DNA from: Paracoccus salipaludis
Lineage (GTDB): Bacteria > Pseudomonadota > Alphaproteobacteria > Rhodobacterales > Rhodobacteraceae
Direction of reading: 5' to 3'
DNA length: 64,000 nt
NCBI RefSeq assembly: GCF_002287065.1
Contig: NZ_NSJZ01000001.1
Coordinates: 248,001-312,000, forward strand
In this document: piece by piece, positions 47,398 through 56,830 of the stretch
How positions within the stretch are numbered: position 1 is the first letter of the stretch
How the letters are laid out: each line of letters opens with the position of its first letter
Position numbers and translations under genes: made by a program
Notes under the pieces: generated by a model
Database searches by the model: none
Seen by the model: the letters and a program-made list of their open reading frames with translations, nothing else
Told to the model about the DNA's origin: nothing

Positions 47398-48222
47398 TCA
47401 GTCGCGCAGAAGCTCGTTGATCGAGGTCTTCGAGCGGGTTCTGGCATCGACCCGCTTGACGATCACCGCGCAGTAAAGGTTGACGCCGTTCTTCGAGGGC
47501 ATCGAGCCCGCGACCACGACCGAGCCGGCGGGGACTTCGCCATACATGACCTCGCCGGTTTCGCGGTCCACGATCTTGGTGGACTGGCCGATGAAGACGC
47601 CCATCCCGAGAACCGATCCCTCGCGCACGATCACGCCCTCGACGACCTCGGACCGGGCGCCGATGAAGCAGTCGTCCTCGATGATCGTCGGACCGGCCTG
47701 CATGGGTTCCAGCACGCCGCCGATGCCGACGCCGCCCGACAGGTGGACGCGCTTGCCGATCTGGGCGCAGGAGCCGACGGTCGCCCAGGTGTCCACCATC
47801 GTGCCCTCATCGACATGGGCGCCGAGGTTCACGAAGGACGGCATCAGCACGACGCCTCGGGCGATATGGGCGGAACGGCGGACGACCGCGTTCGGCACGG
47901 CGCGGAAGCCCGCCTCGCGCCAGCGGGCCTCGTCCCAGTCCTTGAACTTGCTGTCCACCTTGTCCCACCAGGTGCCGCCCTGCGGGCCGCCCGGGTGCAG
48001 TTCCATGTCCTTCAGGCGGAAGCCCAGCAGCACGGCCTTCTTGGCCCACTGGTTGACGTGCCAGTCGGCCCCGCGCTTTTCCGCCACGCGCAGCTCGCCC
48101 CGGTCCAGCGCCTCGAGCGTGGCCTCGATGGCGTCCCGCGTCTCGCCGGTGGTGGCGGGGGTGATGCGGTCGCGTGCCTCCCATGCGGCTTCGATGGCGG
48201 TTTCAAGCGCGGCGTACGACAT
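47398..48222 (-). CDS. dapD: 2,3,4,5-tetrahydropyridine-2,6-dicarboxylate N-succinyltransferase
   Basis: A 274-residue left-handed beta-helix acyltransferase of the succinylase branch of lysine and diaminopimelate synthesis. Visible are hexapeptide repeats such as [36 protein letters not shown], and the family stretch [30 protein letters not shown]. The C-terminal domain ends [14 protein letters not shown]. Full length. The upstream -35/-10 pair at 48265-48293 is well placed. Confidence 0.95.
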   Translation of the reverse strand: MSYAALETAIEAAWEARDRITPATTGETRDAIEATLEALDRGELRVAEKRGADWHVNQWAKKAVLLGFRLKDMELHPGGPQGGTWWDKVDSKFKDWDEARWREAGFRAVPNAVVRRSAHIARGVVLMPSFVNLGAHVDEGTMVDTWATVGSCAQIGKRVHLSGGVGIGGVLEPMQAGPTIIEDDCFIGARSEVVEGVIVREGSVLGMGVFIGQSTKIVDRETGEVMYGEVPAGSVVVAGSMPSKNGVNLYCAVIVKRVDARTRSKTSINELLRD

Positions 48223-48264
48223 GGCGGCCCTTTCTGGCGGTCGGGTGGAAATCCTTGCCGTTGG

Positions 48265-48293
48265 GCTATAAGCGGGGGGTCAGCACCGTGCAA
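48265..48293 (-). promoter_or_regulatory. Predicted sigma-70 promoter of dapD
   Basis: Reading on the minus strand: TTGCAC (48293-48288), a 17-base spacer and TATAGC (48270-48265), 43 bases before the dapD start codon. Confidence 0.6.
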
Positions 48294-48319
48294 CGCCGGT
48301 GGCCAGCATTGAGGTTCTG

Positions 48320-49144
48320 ATGACGCCCCCCGACGACGAACGCAGCCACACCCTGCGCCACAGCCAACAGGACGCGATCGTCGCGGCGCATGACCCCTCG
48401 ACGCCGCAGACGCGCTCGCCTTCCTACCGGCTGGCCTTCACCGACACGGAGTTCCTGCTGCGCGAGGAACTGCGCCCGGTCCGCCTGCAACTGGAACTGC
48501 TGAAGCCGCAGATGATCATGGACGAGCGCGGCGTCGCCTCGACCGTGGTGATGTTCGGCGGCGCACGCATCCCGGCGCCAGAGCACGCGAACCGTGCACG
48601 CACGCCCACCCTGGCGGCGCTGTCCACCTATTACGCCGAGGCCGAGCACTTCGCGCATCTCATCACGCAGCGGTCCATCGCCAGCTACGGGCGCGAATGG
48701 GTGATCTGCACGGGCGGCGGACCCGGGGTGATGGAGGCCGGGAACAAGGGCGCCTACGAGGCGGGCGGCCAGTCCATCGGGCTGGGGATCGTGCTGCCGC
48801 ACGAGCAGGCGCCGAACCTGTACGTGACGCCGGACCTGGCGTTCAACTTCCATTATTTCGCCATCCGCAAGATGCATTTCCTGATGCGCGCGCGGGCGAT
48901 CACCATCTTCCCCGGCGGCTTCGGCACGCTGGACGAGATGTTCGAGGCGCTGACGCTGATCCAGACCGGGCGGATGAAGCCCGTCCCCTTCCTGTTGTTC
49001 GGGACCGAGTTCTGGAACCGGATCATCGACTGGCAGGCGCTGGCCGAGGCGGGCACCATCAGCCCCGAGGACCTCGGGCTGTTCACCTTCGTCGAAACCG
49101 CCGAGGAGGCGATTGCCGCCATCGACGCCTTCGATCTGGGGTAA
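48320..49144 (+). CDS. LOG-family protein (cytokinin-riboside phosphoribohydrolase-like)
   Basis: A 274-residue Rossmann-fold protein of the TIGR00730/LOG group. It contains VVMFGGARIPAPEH, ICTGGGPGVMEAGNKGAYEAGG, and the nucleotide-binding PGGFGTLDEMFEALTLIQTGR (the PGGxGTxxE motif). LOG proteins cleave ribose-5-phosphate from adenosine monophosphate-type nucleotides; many bacterial members have unknown substrates. This one has a longer N-terminus than plant LOG. ATG 48320 follows GAGG. Confidence 0.85.
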   Translation: MTPPDDERSHTLRHSQQDAIVAAHDPSTPQTRSPSYRLAFTDTEFLLREELRPVRLQLELLKPQMIMDERGVASTVVMFGGARIPAPEHANRARTPTLAALSTYYAEAEHFAHLITQRSIASYGREWVICTGGGPGVMEAGNKGAYEAGGQSIGLGIVLPHEQAPNLYVTPDLAFNFHYFAIRKMHFLMRARAITIFPGGFGTLDEMFEALTLIQTGRMKPVPFLLFGTEFWNRIIDWQALAEAGTISPEDLGLFTFVETAEEAIAAIDAFDLG

Positions 49145-49159
49145 CGGGAAAGGGGCCGG

Positions 49160-49636
49160 TCAGACCCGGTGATAGGGCGATCCGGCCAGGACCGTCGCCG
49201 CCCTGTAAAGCTGCTCGGCCAGCATGACGCGGGCCAGCATGTGCGGCCAGACCATCGCGCCGAAGGACAGCATCAGGTCGGCGCGGTCGCGCAGCGAAGG
49301 GTCCAGCCCGTCCGCGCCCCCGATCAGGAACACGGCGTCGGACCGGCCATCGTCGCGGAAGCGGGCAAGGGCCGCGGCGAAGTCGGGCGAGGACAAGAGC
49401 CGGCCGCGTTCGTCCAGCGCGATCACCGCGGCACCGTCGGGGATCTGGCGGGAAAGCAGGGCGGCCTCGGCGGGCTTGCCGCCGCCCTTGCGGTCCTCGA
49501 CCTCGGCCATCTCGGCGGGACCGAGGCCGAGCGGGCGGCCGGTCTGGGCGAACCGGCCGAGATAGTCCTGGATCAGCGCTGCCTCGGGCGCACGCGCGGC
49601 CAGCCGCCCGACCGCGGCGATGCGGACCCGAAGCAT
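49160..49636 (-). CDS. rlmH: 23S rRNA pseudouridine(1915)-N3-methyltransferase
   Basis: A 158-residue SPOUT methyltransferase. It has ALDERGRLLSSPDFA, the SAM-binding knot FLIGGADGLDPSLRDRADLMLSFGAMVWPHMLARVMLAEQLYRA and the C-terminal SPYHRV. It modifies helix 69 of 23S rRNA in assembled ribosomes. It lies seven bases downstream of rsfS on the same strand, the usual pairing. Confidence 0.95.
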   Translation of the reverse strand: MLRVRIAAVGRLAARAPEAALIQDYLGRFAQTGRPLGLGPAEMAEVEDRKGGGKPAEAALLSRQIPDGAAVIALDERGRLLSSPDFAAALARFRDDGRSDAVFLIGGADGLDPSLRDRADLMLSFGAMVWPHMLARVMLAEQLYRAATVLAGSPYHRV

Positions 49637-49643
49637 CGCTGGC

Positions 49644-50045
49644 CTACTGCGTCAGCGGCTGGGCGTCAGGGGCCGCGCCGCCCCGCAGGGTGGCCAGCGC
49701 GTCGGCAGGCATCCACATCTTCTCGAGCTGGTAGAACTCGCGCACCTCGGGGCGGAAGACATGGACAATGACGTCGTCGGTGTCGATCAGCACCCAGTCG
49801 CCGGTGTCCTTGCCCTCGATCCGGGCCGAGCGCCCGCATTCGGTCTTGAGGCGGTCAACCAGCTTCTGGGCGATGGACGCCACTTGGCGCGAGCTGCGGC
49901 CCGAGGCGATGACCATGTGGTCGGCCATGGCGGAACGCCCGCGCAGGTCGATGGTGACGATGTCCTCGGCCTTGTCGTCATCAAGCGAGGCGAGGATGCG
50001 GGCAAGCAACTGGTCGCTGCTTTCCGCGGTGGTCGCGGCCGGCAC
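49644..50045 (-). CDS. rsfS: Ribosome silencing factor
   Basis: A 133-residue RsfS/DUF143 protein that binds L14 and blocks subunit joining in starvation. Conserved core: DDDKAEDIVTIDLRGRSAMADHMVIASGRSSRQVASIAQKLVDRLK and GDWVLIDTDDVIVHVFRPEVREFYQLEKMW. The coordinates use GTG 50045, which has no ribosome-binding site nearby. A CTG at 50072 in the same frame is preceded by GGAGGA at a good distance and could be the true start, adding nine residues. Confidence 0.92.
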   Translation of the reverse strand: MPAATTAESSDQLLARILASLDDDKAEDIVTIDLRGRSAMADHMVIASGRSSRQVASIAQKLVDRLKTECGRSARIEGKDTGDWVLIDTDDVIVHVFRPEVREFYQLEKMWMPADALATLRGGAAPDAQPLTQ

Positions 50046-50225
50046 TTCGGCCGACGGGACGGTGGTGGACAGGGGACTTCCTCCGGTCAGCGCGCCGATC
50101 TTCCCCGGCGCCGGGATGGGGATAAAGATAGCACGCGACAGGCTGTTCTCAACCGTCGCGGACGCAGTTTCCGCGCCGGGGCGGCCGGAAACCGGTCATG
50201 CGGCCCGCACAAACCCGCCAACCCC

Positions 50226-50255
50226 TTGCAGGACGCGGCGTCAAGGGCGTATCTA
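50226..50255 (+). promoter_or_regulatory. Predicted promoter of leuCD
   Basis: TTGCAG (50226-50231), an 18-base spacer and TATCTA (50250-50255). The expected start of transcription is near 50262, exactly where an ATG lies. Confidence 0.55.
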
Positions 50256-50261
50256 GGGCCC

Positions 50262-50348
50262 ATGATCCGGTTCTTCGACATCCATGATCGCGCTCGTCTG
50301 CCCGGCCGATTCTACGGCGTGACCCGGACGGTGACCGCGCGACTGTGA
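50262..50348 (+). CDS. Possible leaderless 28-residue leader peptide upstream of leuC
   Basis: A short frame MIRFFDIHDRARLPGRFYGV... ending at TGA 50346-50348. Its ATG coincides with the predicted transcription start of the leuC promoter, so it would be translated without a leader. It is followed by mutually exclusive GC stems and by TTT (50350-50384), as in attenuators. It is arginine-rich and has only two leucines, which argues against a classical leucine leader. Hypothetical. Confidence 0.3.
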   Translation: MIRFFDIHDRARLPGRFYGVTRTVTARL

Positions 50349-50349
50349 G

Positions 50350-50385
50350 GCAGGCCCGCCCTGCGCCCTTGCGCGCCTGCTTTCC
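50350..50385 (+). promoter_or_regulatory. Possible attenuator-like hairpins before leuC
   Basis: GCAGGC (from 50351) can pair either with nearby CCTGC to form a small hairpin or with GCCTGC further on, the latter followed by TTT. Two alternative stems just after the short frame suggest, but do not prove, transcription attenuation. The rest of the gap from 50073 to 50417 shows nothing else. Confidence 0.25.
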
Positions 50386-50417
50386 CTCGATCGCCATCCC
50401 TTCCGAAAGAGACAGCC

Positions 50418-51860
<1,443 letters not shown>

Positions 51861-51877
51861 GGGAAGACGAGGACGAC

Positions 51878-52483
51878 ATGGACAAGTTCACCACCCTGAC
51901 CGGCATCGCCGCACCCATGCCGCTGGTCAACATCGACACCGACATGATCATCCCCAAGCAGTTCCTGAAGACGATCCATCGTTCGGGACTGGGGAAGAAC
52001 CTGTTCGACGAGATGCGCTATTTCCCCGACGGGACCGAAAACCCGGCCTTCGTGCTGAACAAGCCCGCGTATCGGGACGCGCAGATCATCGTGGCGGGCG
52101 ACAACTTCGGCTGCGGCTCGTCGCGTGAACACGCGCCCTGGGCGCTGCTGGACTACGGCATCCGCTGCGTGATCTCGACCAGCTTCGCGGACATCTTCTA
52201 CAACAACTGCTTCAAGAACGGCATCCTGCCCATCGTCCTGCCGCCCGACGCGGTCGAGGCGCTGATGAAGGACGCCGAGAACGGCGCCAACGCGCGCCTG
52301 ACGGTCGATCTTGAATCGCAGACGGTGACCGGCGCGGATGGCACGGCCTATCCCTTCGAGATGGACCCGCATCGCAAGCACTGCCTGCTGAACGGGCTGG
52401 ACGACATCGGCCTGACCATGGAGAAGGCCCCCGCGATCGAGGCTTACGAGGCGCGGATCGCCCAATCCCAGCCTTGGGTCTGA
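51878..52483 (+). CDS. leuD: 3-isopropylmalate dehydratase small subunit
   Basis: A 201-residue swivel-domain subunit. Motifs are [64 protein letters not shown] and the C-terminal [15 protein letters not shown] precedes ATG 51878. Its last ten bases overlap the start of the frameshifted nuclease-like gene. Confidence 0.96.
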   Translation: MDKFTTLTGIAAPMPLVNIDTDMIIPKQFLKTIHRSGLGKNLFDEMRYFPDGTENPAFVLNKPAYRDAQIIVAGDNFGCGSSREHAPWALLDYGIRCVISTSFADIFYNNCFKNGILPIVLPPDAVEALMKDAENGANARLTVDLESQTVTGADGTAYPFEMDPHRKHCLLNGLDDIGLTMEKAPAIEAYEARIAQSQPWV

Positions 52484-53567
52484 GAACCGCGCTCGGCCTT
52501 GCGCTGGCGCTGGCCTCGGGGCCGGCGCTGGCGGACCCCGTCCGCATCGCCACCTACAGTCCCGACCTGTCGCGCGACGGGCCGGGGCTTCTGCTGCGCG
52601 ACATCCTGTCGGGCAGGGACGAACAGGTCGCGGCGGCCGTTCAGGTGATCGCGGCGGCGGACGCCGACGTGCTGCTGCTGACCGGCTTCGACTGGGACGG
52701 CGACGGCGCGGCCCTGTCCGCCTTTGCCGATCTGCTGAAGGCTGCCGGCGCGGACTATCCTCACCGCCACGCGGGCCGTCCCAACAGCGGGATGGCGACC
52801 GGACTCGATCTGGACGGCGATGGGCGCATGGGGACGGGCGACGACGCGCAGGGTTTCGGGCTGTTCTCGGGGCAGGGGGGCATGGCGCTGCTGTCGCGCC
52901 TGCCGCTGGGCGAGGTCACGGACCACTCGGCCCTGCTGTGGCGCGACCTGCCGGGAAACCTGATGCCCGCCGTGCCGCCCGAGGTGGCCGAGGTGCAGCG
53001 CCTGTCCTCGACCGCGCACTGGGAAGTGCCGGTGACTGTGGGCGGCGCGACGCTGACGCTGCTGGCCTGGTCGGCGACTCCGCCCGTCTTCACGGACCCG
53101 AGGACCGGAACGGCCGCCGAAACCATGACGAGGCGGCGTTCTGGCTGACGCGCCTGCCGCCCGAACGCTTCGTCCTCATGGGCGACACCAACCTTGACCC
53201 CGTGGATGGCGACGGGCGGCGAGAAGGCATGGCCGCACTGCTGGCCCGCGTGCAGGACCCCCGGCCGAAAAGCGAGGGGGCCGCGATGGCCCCGCGGGAA
53301 GGCGCCAATGCCGCGCAGAAGGGCGACCCGGCGCTCGACACCGCCGACTGGCCGGATGCGGACGGGCCGGGGAACCTGCGGGTGGACGTGGTGCTGCCCT
53401 CGCCCGATCTGACGGTGACGGGCTCGGGCGTGCTGTGGCCCGCGCCGGGGCAGCCCCTGGCCGAGACCGCAGCCACCGCCTCGCCCCACCGGCTGGTCTG
53501 GGTGGACCTCGACCTCGGTCCTACTGGGACCGCGACAGGGGCGTCGTCCCCCCGCCCATCGCCTTGA
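52474..53567 (+). pseudogene. Secreted endonuclease/exonuclease/phosphatase-family gene, frameshifted
   Basis: The first part (52474-53148 frame, TTG start, signal peptide ALGLALALASGPALA) carries RIATYSPDLSRDGPGLLLRDI, DVLLLTGFDWDGDG and NSGMATGLDLDGDG. It then runs into a short out-of-frame tail. The -1 frame continues the family with DRNGRRNHDEAAFW and FVLMGDTNLDPVDGDG, the latter containing the catalytic GDxN. Inserting one base near 53093 restores VFDGPEDRNGRRNHDEAAFW without a break. So a single base has been lost, either a real inactivating mutation or a sequencing error. Intact homologues would be about 360 residues. The 3' end overlaps the next gene on the other strand. Confidence 0.8.
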
Positions 53568-53919
53568 GCCGCGCGATCAGCGGCTTTGCCTTGGGTCCGA
53601 TGCGGTCGCAGGTGCCGGGATCGTCCAGAAGCTGGAAGGCCGGGCCGTAGAACTGCTTGTCATAGGCCGAGGCGTCCAGCCCCAGCTGCGCCGCCAGCTT
53701 GTCGCCCGTGCCCGCGATCAGCGTCCATTCGGCATCCGACACCGGATAGGCCGGGCAGTTCGAAGTGATGACATTGACCTGCGCCACTTCCGTGATCAGC
53801 GCCCGCGCCTCGTCCGCCGCAAGTCCCGAGGTGTCGGGCAGCGGCACGGTCATCCCTCCGTCGGCCCAGGCGGCGCCGCTGGCAGTCGCCAGCAGGGCGG
53901 CGGCAAGCATGGGTTTCAT
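53521..53919 (-). CDS. Small secreted protein of unknown function
   Basis: A 132-residue protein with signal peptide MKPMLAAALLATASGAAWADG. The mature part contains TSNCPAYPVSDAEWTLIAGTGDKLAAQLGLD and DDPGTCDRIGPKAKPLIARL, with two cysteines that could form a disulphide. I do not recognise a named family. Its 3' end overlaps the frameshifted gene by 47 bases on the opposite strand. Confidence 0.7.
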   Translation of the reverse strand: MKPMLAAALLATASGAAWADGGMTVPLPDTSGLAADEARALITEVAQVNVITSNCPAYPVSDAEWTLIAGTGDKLAAQLGLDASAYDKQFYGPAFQLLDDPGTCDRIGPKAKPLIARLKAMGGGTTPLSRSQ

Positions 53920-53995
53920 CGTCCGTCTCCGGTCAGGGGGCATGGGTCCTACCGACAGGACGCAGGCGCGGGCTGCAACCCAAATGGCCGTGAAC

Positions 53996-54024
53996 TTGAC
54001 CCTCGCGCGGGGCAGGGCTAGGCG
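53996..54024 (+). promoter_or_regulatory. Predicted promoter of leuB
   Basis: TTGACC (53996-54001), a 17-base spacer and TAGGCG (54019-54024), 38 bases before the leuB ATG. The -35 is good and the -10 weak. Confidence 0.45.
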
Positions 54025-54062
54025 GGACGCGACCCGCATCCCCGAACACACAAAGGCGCAAG

Positions 54063-55187
54063 ATGAGCGACAGCTACTCCCTTCTGATCCTGCCGGGCGA
54101 CGGCATCGGCCCCGAAGTCATGGCAGAGGTGCGCAAGGTCATCGACTGGTTCCAGTCGAGCCGCGGGATGCGCTTCGACGTGTCCGAGGACCTTGTCGGC
54201 GGCGCGGCCTATGACGTGCATGGCAAGCCCATCACCGACGAGACGATGGCCAAGGCGCAGTCCGTGGACGCAGTTCTGCTGGGGGCCGTGGGCGGCCCGG
54301 CCTATGACAACCTCGACTTCAGCGTGAAGCCGGAACGTGCCCTGCTGCGGCTGCGCAAGGAAATGGACCTGTTCGCCAACCTGCGCCCCGCGCAGTGCTT
54401 CGACGCGCTGGCGGATTTCTCGTCGCTCAAGCGCGAGATCGTGGCCGGGCTCGATATCCTGATCGTGCGCGAGCTGACCTCGGGCGTCTATTTCGGAGAG
54501 CCGCGCGGCATCCATTCCGACGGCAACAACCCCGACAACGAGGGCGGCCGCGTCGGCATCAACACCCAGCGCTACACCAGCGGAGAGATCCGGCGCGTGG
54601 CCCGCGCGGCCTTTGAACTGGCGAAGAAGCGCAAGAACCGCGTGTGTTCCATGGAAAAGGCCAATGTCATGGAATCGGGCGTCCTCTGGCGCGAGGAAGT
54701 GCAGTGGGTCCATGACAACGAATACCCGGAGGTCGAGCTGACCCACATGTATGCCGACAACGGCGCCATGCAGCTGGTCCGCCGCCCCTCGCAGTTCGAC
54801 GTGATCGTGACCGACAACCTGTTCGGCGACATCCTGTCGGACGCGGCGGCGATGCTGACCGGTTCGCTGGGGATGCTGCCCTCGGCCAGCCTCGGCCTGC
54901 CGATGGCGAACGGCCGCCCGAAGGCGATGTACGAGCCGGTGCACGGCTCGGCCCCCGACATCGCGGGGCAGGGCAAGGCCAACCCCATCGCCTGCATCCT
55001 CTCCTTCGCCATGGCGCTGCGCTATTCCTACAACGAGGGCGCCGCGGCCGACGAACTGGAAGCCGCCGTCGAGCGCGTGCTGGCCGAGGGCGCCCGTACG
55101 GCCGACCTGATGGGCCCCGAGGGCGGCACCCCCATCGGCACCGCCGAGATGGGCGACCGGATCGTCGCGGCGCTGGCGGCGGGCTGA
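54063..55187 (+). CDS. leuB: 3-isopropylmalate dehydrogenase
   Basis: A 374-residue NAD-dependent decarboxylating dehydrogenase, the third step of leucine synthesis. It contains [81 protein letters not shown] and [19 protein letters not shown]. Full length and close to leuCD, but with its own promoter and two intervening genes. Confidence 0.96.
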   Translation: MSDSYSLLILPGDGIGPEVMAEVRKVIDWFQSSRGMRFDVSEDLVGGAAYDVHGKPITDETMAKAQSVDAVLLGAVGGPAYDNLDFSVKPERALLRLRKEMDLFANLRPAQCFDALADFSSLKREIVAGLDILIVRELTSGVYFGEPRGIHSDGNNPDNEGGRVGINTQRYTSGEIRRVARAAFELAKKRKNRVCSMEKANVMESGVLWREEVQWVHDNEYPEVELTHMYADNGAMQLVRRPSQFDVIVTDNLFGDILSDAAAMLTGSLGMLPSASLGLPMANGRPKAMYEPVHGSAPDIAGQGKANPIACILSFAMALRYSYNEGAAADELEAAVERVLAEGARTADLMGPEGGTPIGTAEMGDRIVAALAAG

Positions 55188-55193
55188 TCCCCC

Positions 55194-56135
55194 ATGCGCG
55201 GCAACCTGGCGGGCGCCGCGCTGGGCCTTGGCGCGATGGGCGCCTATGCGACCCACGACGCCGTCATCAAGCTGCTGGGGGCGAGCTATTCGCCCCTGCA
55301 AACCGCCTTCTTCGTGGCGCTTCTGTCCCTGCCGGTGCTGGCGGTCGTGGCGGCGCGGCGGCCAAAGGTCAGCCTCTGGCCCCGCCACCCCGGCTGGGTC
55401 GGGCTCAGGACGCTCTGCATGACGCTGAACGTGCTCAGCGCGATGACGGCCTTCGCGCTGCTGCCGCTGACGCAGGTTTATGCCATCCTTTTCACCATGC
55501 CGCTGCTGATCACCCTGCTGTCGGTGCCCATGCTGGGCGAGCGGATCGGCCCGCACCGGCTTGTCGCGGTGCTGCTGGGCCTCGCGGGCGTGCTGATCGT
55601 GCTGCGGCCCGGGCAGGCGCAGCTTGGCCTCGGCCATCTCTGCGCCATCGTCACGGCGCTTTGCGGGGCGCTGTCGGCGGTCATCGCGCGCCGCCTGGGC
55701 GGGTCCGAGCGCACGCTGGTCCTTGTCCTCTGGCCGGTGCTGCTGAACCTCGGGCTCTGCACACTGGCGCTGCCCTTCGTCTACCGGCCGATGCCGGGCG
55801 CGGACCTTGGCCTTGCCGGGCTGGTCGCGCTGTTCGGCCTGATCGGGGCGGTGCTGAACGTGCGCGCCTATCGCGCGGCCGAGGCCGCCGTGGTCGCGCC
55901 CATGCAGTACAGCCAGATCCTGTGGGCCACGCTTTACGGCTGGCTGCTGTTTTCGGAACTGCCCGACAGCGCCACGCTGCTGGGGATCACGGTCATCGTG
56001 GGCTCGGGGCTCTACATCCTGTGGCGCGAGACACGGGCCCCGGCGGCCCACCGCCTCGTCCTGCAGGCCGAGGCCAGCGGCGAGGGGTTGCCCTCTCCCA
56101 GCATCTCGGGCTTCCGCCGCCTTCTGCGCCGCTGA
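55194..56135 (+). CDS. EamA-domain drug/metabolite exporter
   Basis: A 313-residue membrane protein with ten hydrophobic helices in two EamA repeats. It has YATHDAVIKLLG in the first, and VVAPMQYSQILWATLYGWLLFSELPDSATLLGITVIVGSGLYILWRE in the second. DMT-family members of this type export amino acids or other metabolites; the substrate is unknown. ATG 55194 lies six bases after leuB, so co-transcription is likely. The short tail after the last helix is cytoplasmic. Confidence 0.87.
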   Translation: MRGNLAGAALGLGAMGAYATHDAVIKLLGASYSPLQTAFFVALLSLPVLAVVAARRPKVSLWPRHPGWVGLRTLCMTLNVLSAMTAFALLPLTQVYAILFTMPLLITLLSVPMLGERIGPHRLVAVLLGLAGVLIVLRPGQAQLGLGHLCAIVTALCGALSAVIARRLGGSERTLVLVLWPVLLNLGLCTLALPFVYRPMPGADLGLAGLVALFGLIGAVLNVRAYRAAEAAVVAPMQYSQILWATLYGWLLFSELPDSATLLGITVIVGSGLYILWRETRAPAAHRLVLQAEASGEGLPSPSISGFRRLLRR

Positions 56136-56183
56136 TTTCCCCTTGCAATCGCGCGCGCCCCGCGATACCTGCCCCGTCACGGT

Positions 56184-56260
56184 CGGAGCGTAGCGCAGCC
56201 TGGTAGCGCACCTGCTTCGGGAGCAGGGGGTCGGAGGTTCGAATCCTCTCGCTCCGACCA
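56184..56260 (+). tRNA. tRNA-Pro(CGG)
   Basis: A complete cloverleaf of 77 bases: acceptor CGGAGCG / CGCTCCG, D arm GCGC...GCGC, anticodon stem CCTGC / GCAGG with loop TTCGGGA (anticodon CGG), T arm GGAGG-TTCGAAT-CCTCT, and an encoded CCA end. It marks the boundary between the core-like region and the accessory region. Confidence 0.97.
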
Positions 56261-56830
56261 TTTCACAACTGTGGTTTGCCACAGTAGTCTTCCTTTTTGG
56301 ACACTATCCTGCCCTTGCGGCATAGAGGCTGTCGTTATGCGAGGCAGGTTGGGAGTCCGATGCTCGTCGCATTCGGCTCTTTGCGGTCGCTCGCGAGGGC
56401 GCCGCACTACCCTACTGAATTCACCAGACCTGCCGTTCGTGCTCTTTGCACCAGCTATGACAGGCTGAGATCGCTAATGCGGACCTGAACCCGCTTGCCA
56501 CCGAGACCGACGAGCACGGTCGAGCCCAGCTCTCGGACTGACTTTCGACACTTCTCGCACGGAATGGCACAACGACCTTTGCCGAGTTGCGGGGATACAC
56601 CCAGAAGTCCATCGGTGTCATCGCACGGCTCGCGCATTGGGAGGGGAAACAGGTGATCGCGGAGTGCTATCTGCCCGCGGGGTGACGACACGTGGCAAGG
56701 CGACGTCTTAGACGCACAGACTTCGACCGATCTTACGAGGAACGAGGGTGGGGCGCTGATCTTTCCGGTTGAAAACGCTTTCGGCAAATGGGACTAGTTT
56801 GAGAATGAAACGCTCGCCGAGGCCCCATCT
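56261..56830. other. Gene-poor stretch after tRNA-Pro
   Basis: 570 bases without a convincing gene. It begins with hairpin ACTGTGG-TTTG-CCACAGT (56268-56285). A minus-strand frame at 56455-56787 contains IPCEKCRKS but no recognisable family, and could be a degraded fragment. Base composition drops relative to the left flank. The stretch may hold the border of an integrated element. Confidence 0.5.

Noticed and set aside
56177..56407. Minus-strand frame across tRNA-Pro ending [16 protein letters not shown]
   Set aside because: A well-known artefact: the antisense translation of tRNA genes gives this kind of peptide.
56455..56787. 110-codon minus-strand frame with IPCEKCRKS
   Set aside because: The single CxxC and the lack of homology cues or a start signal are not enough; kept only as a comment in the gap description.
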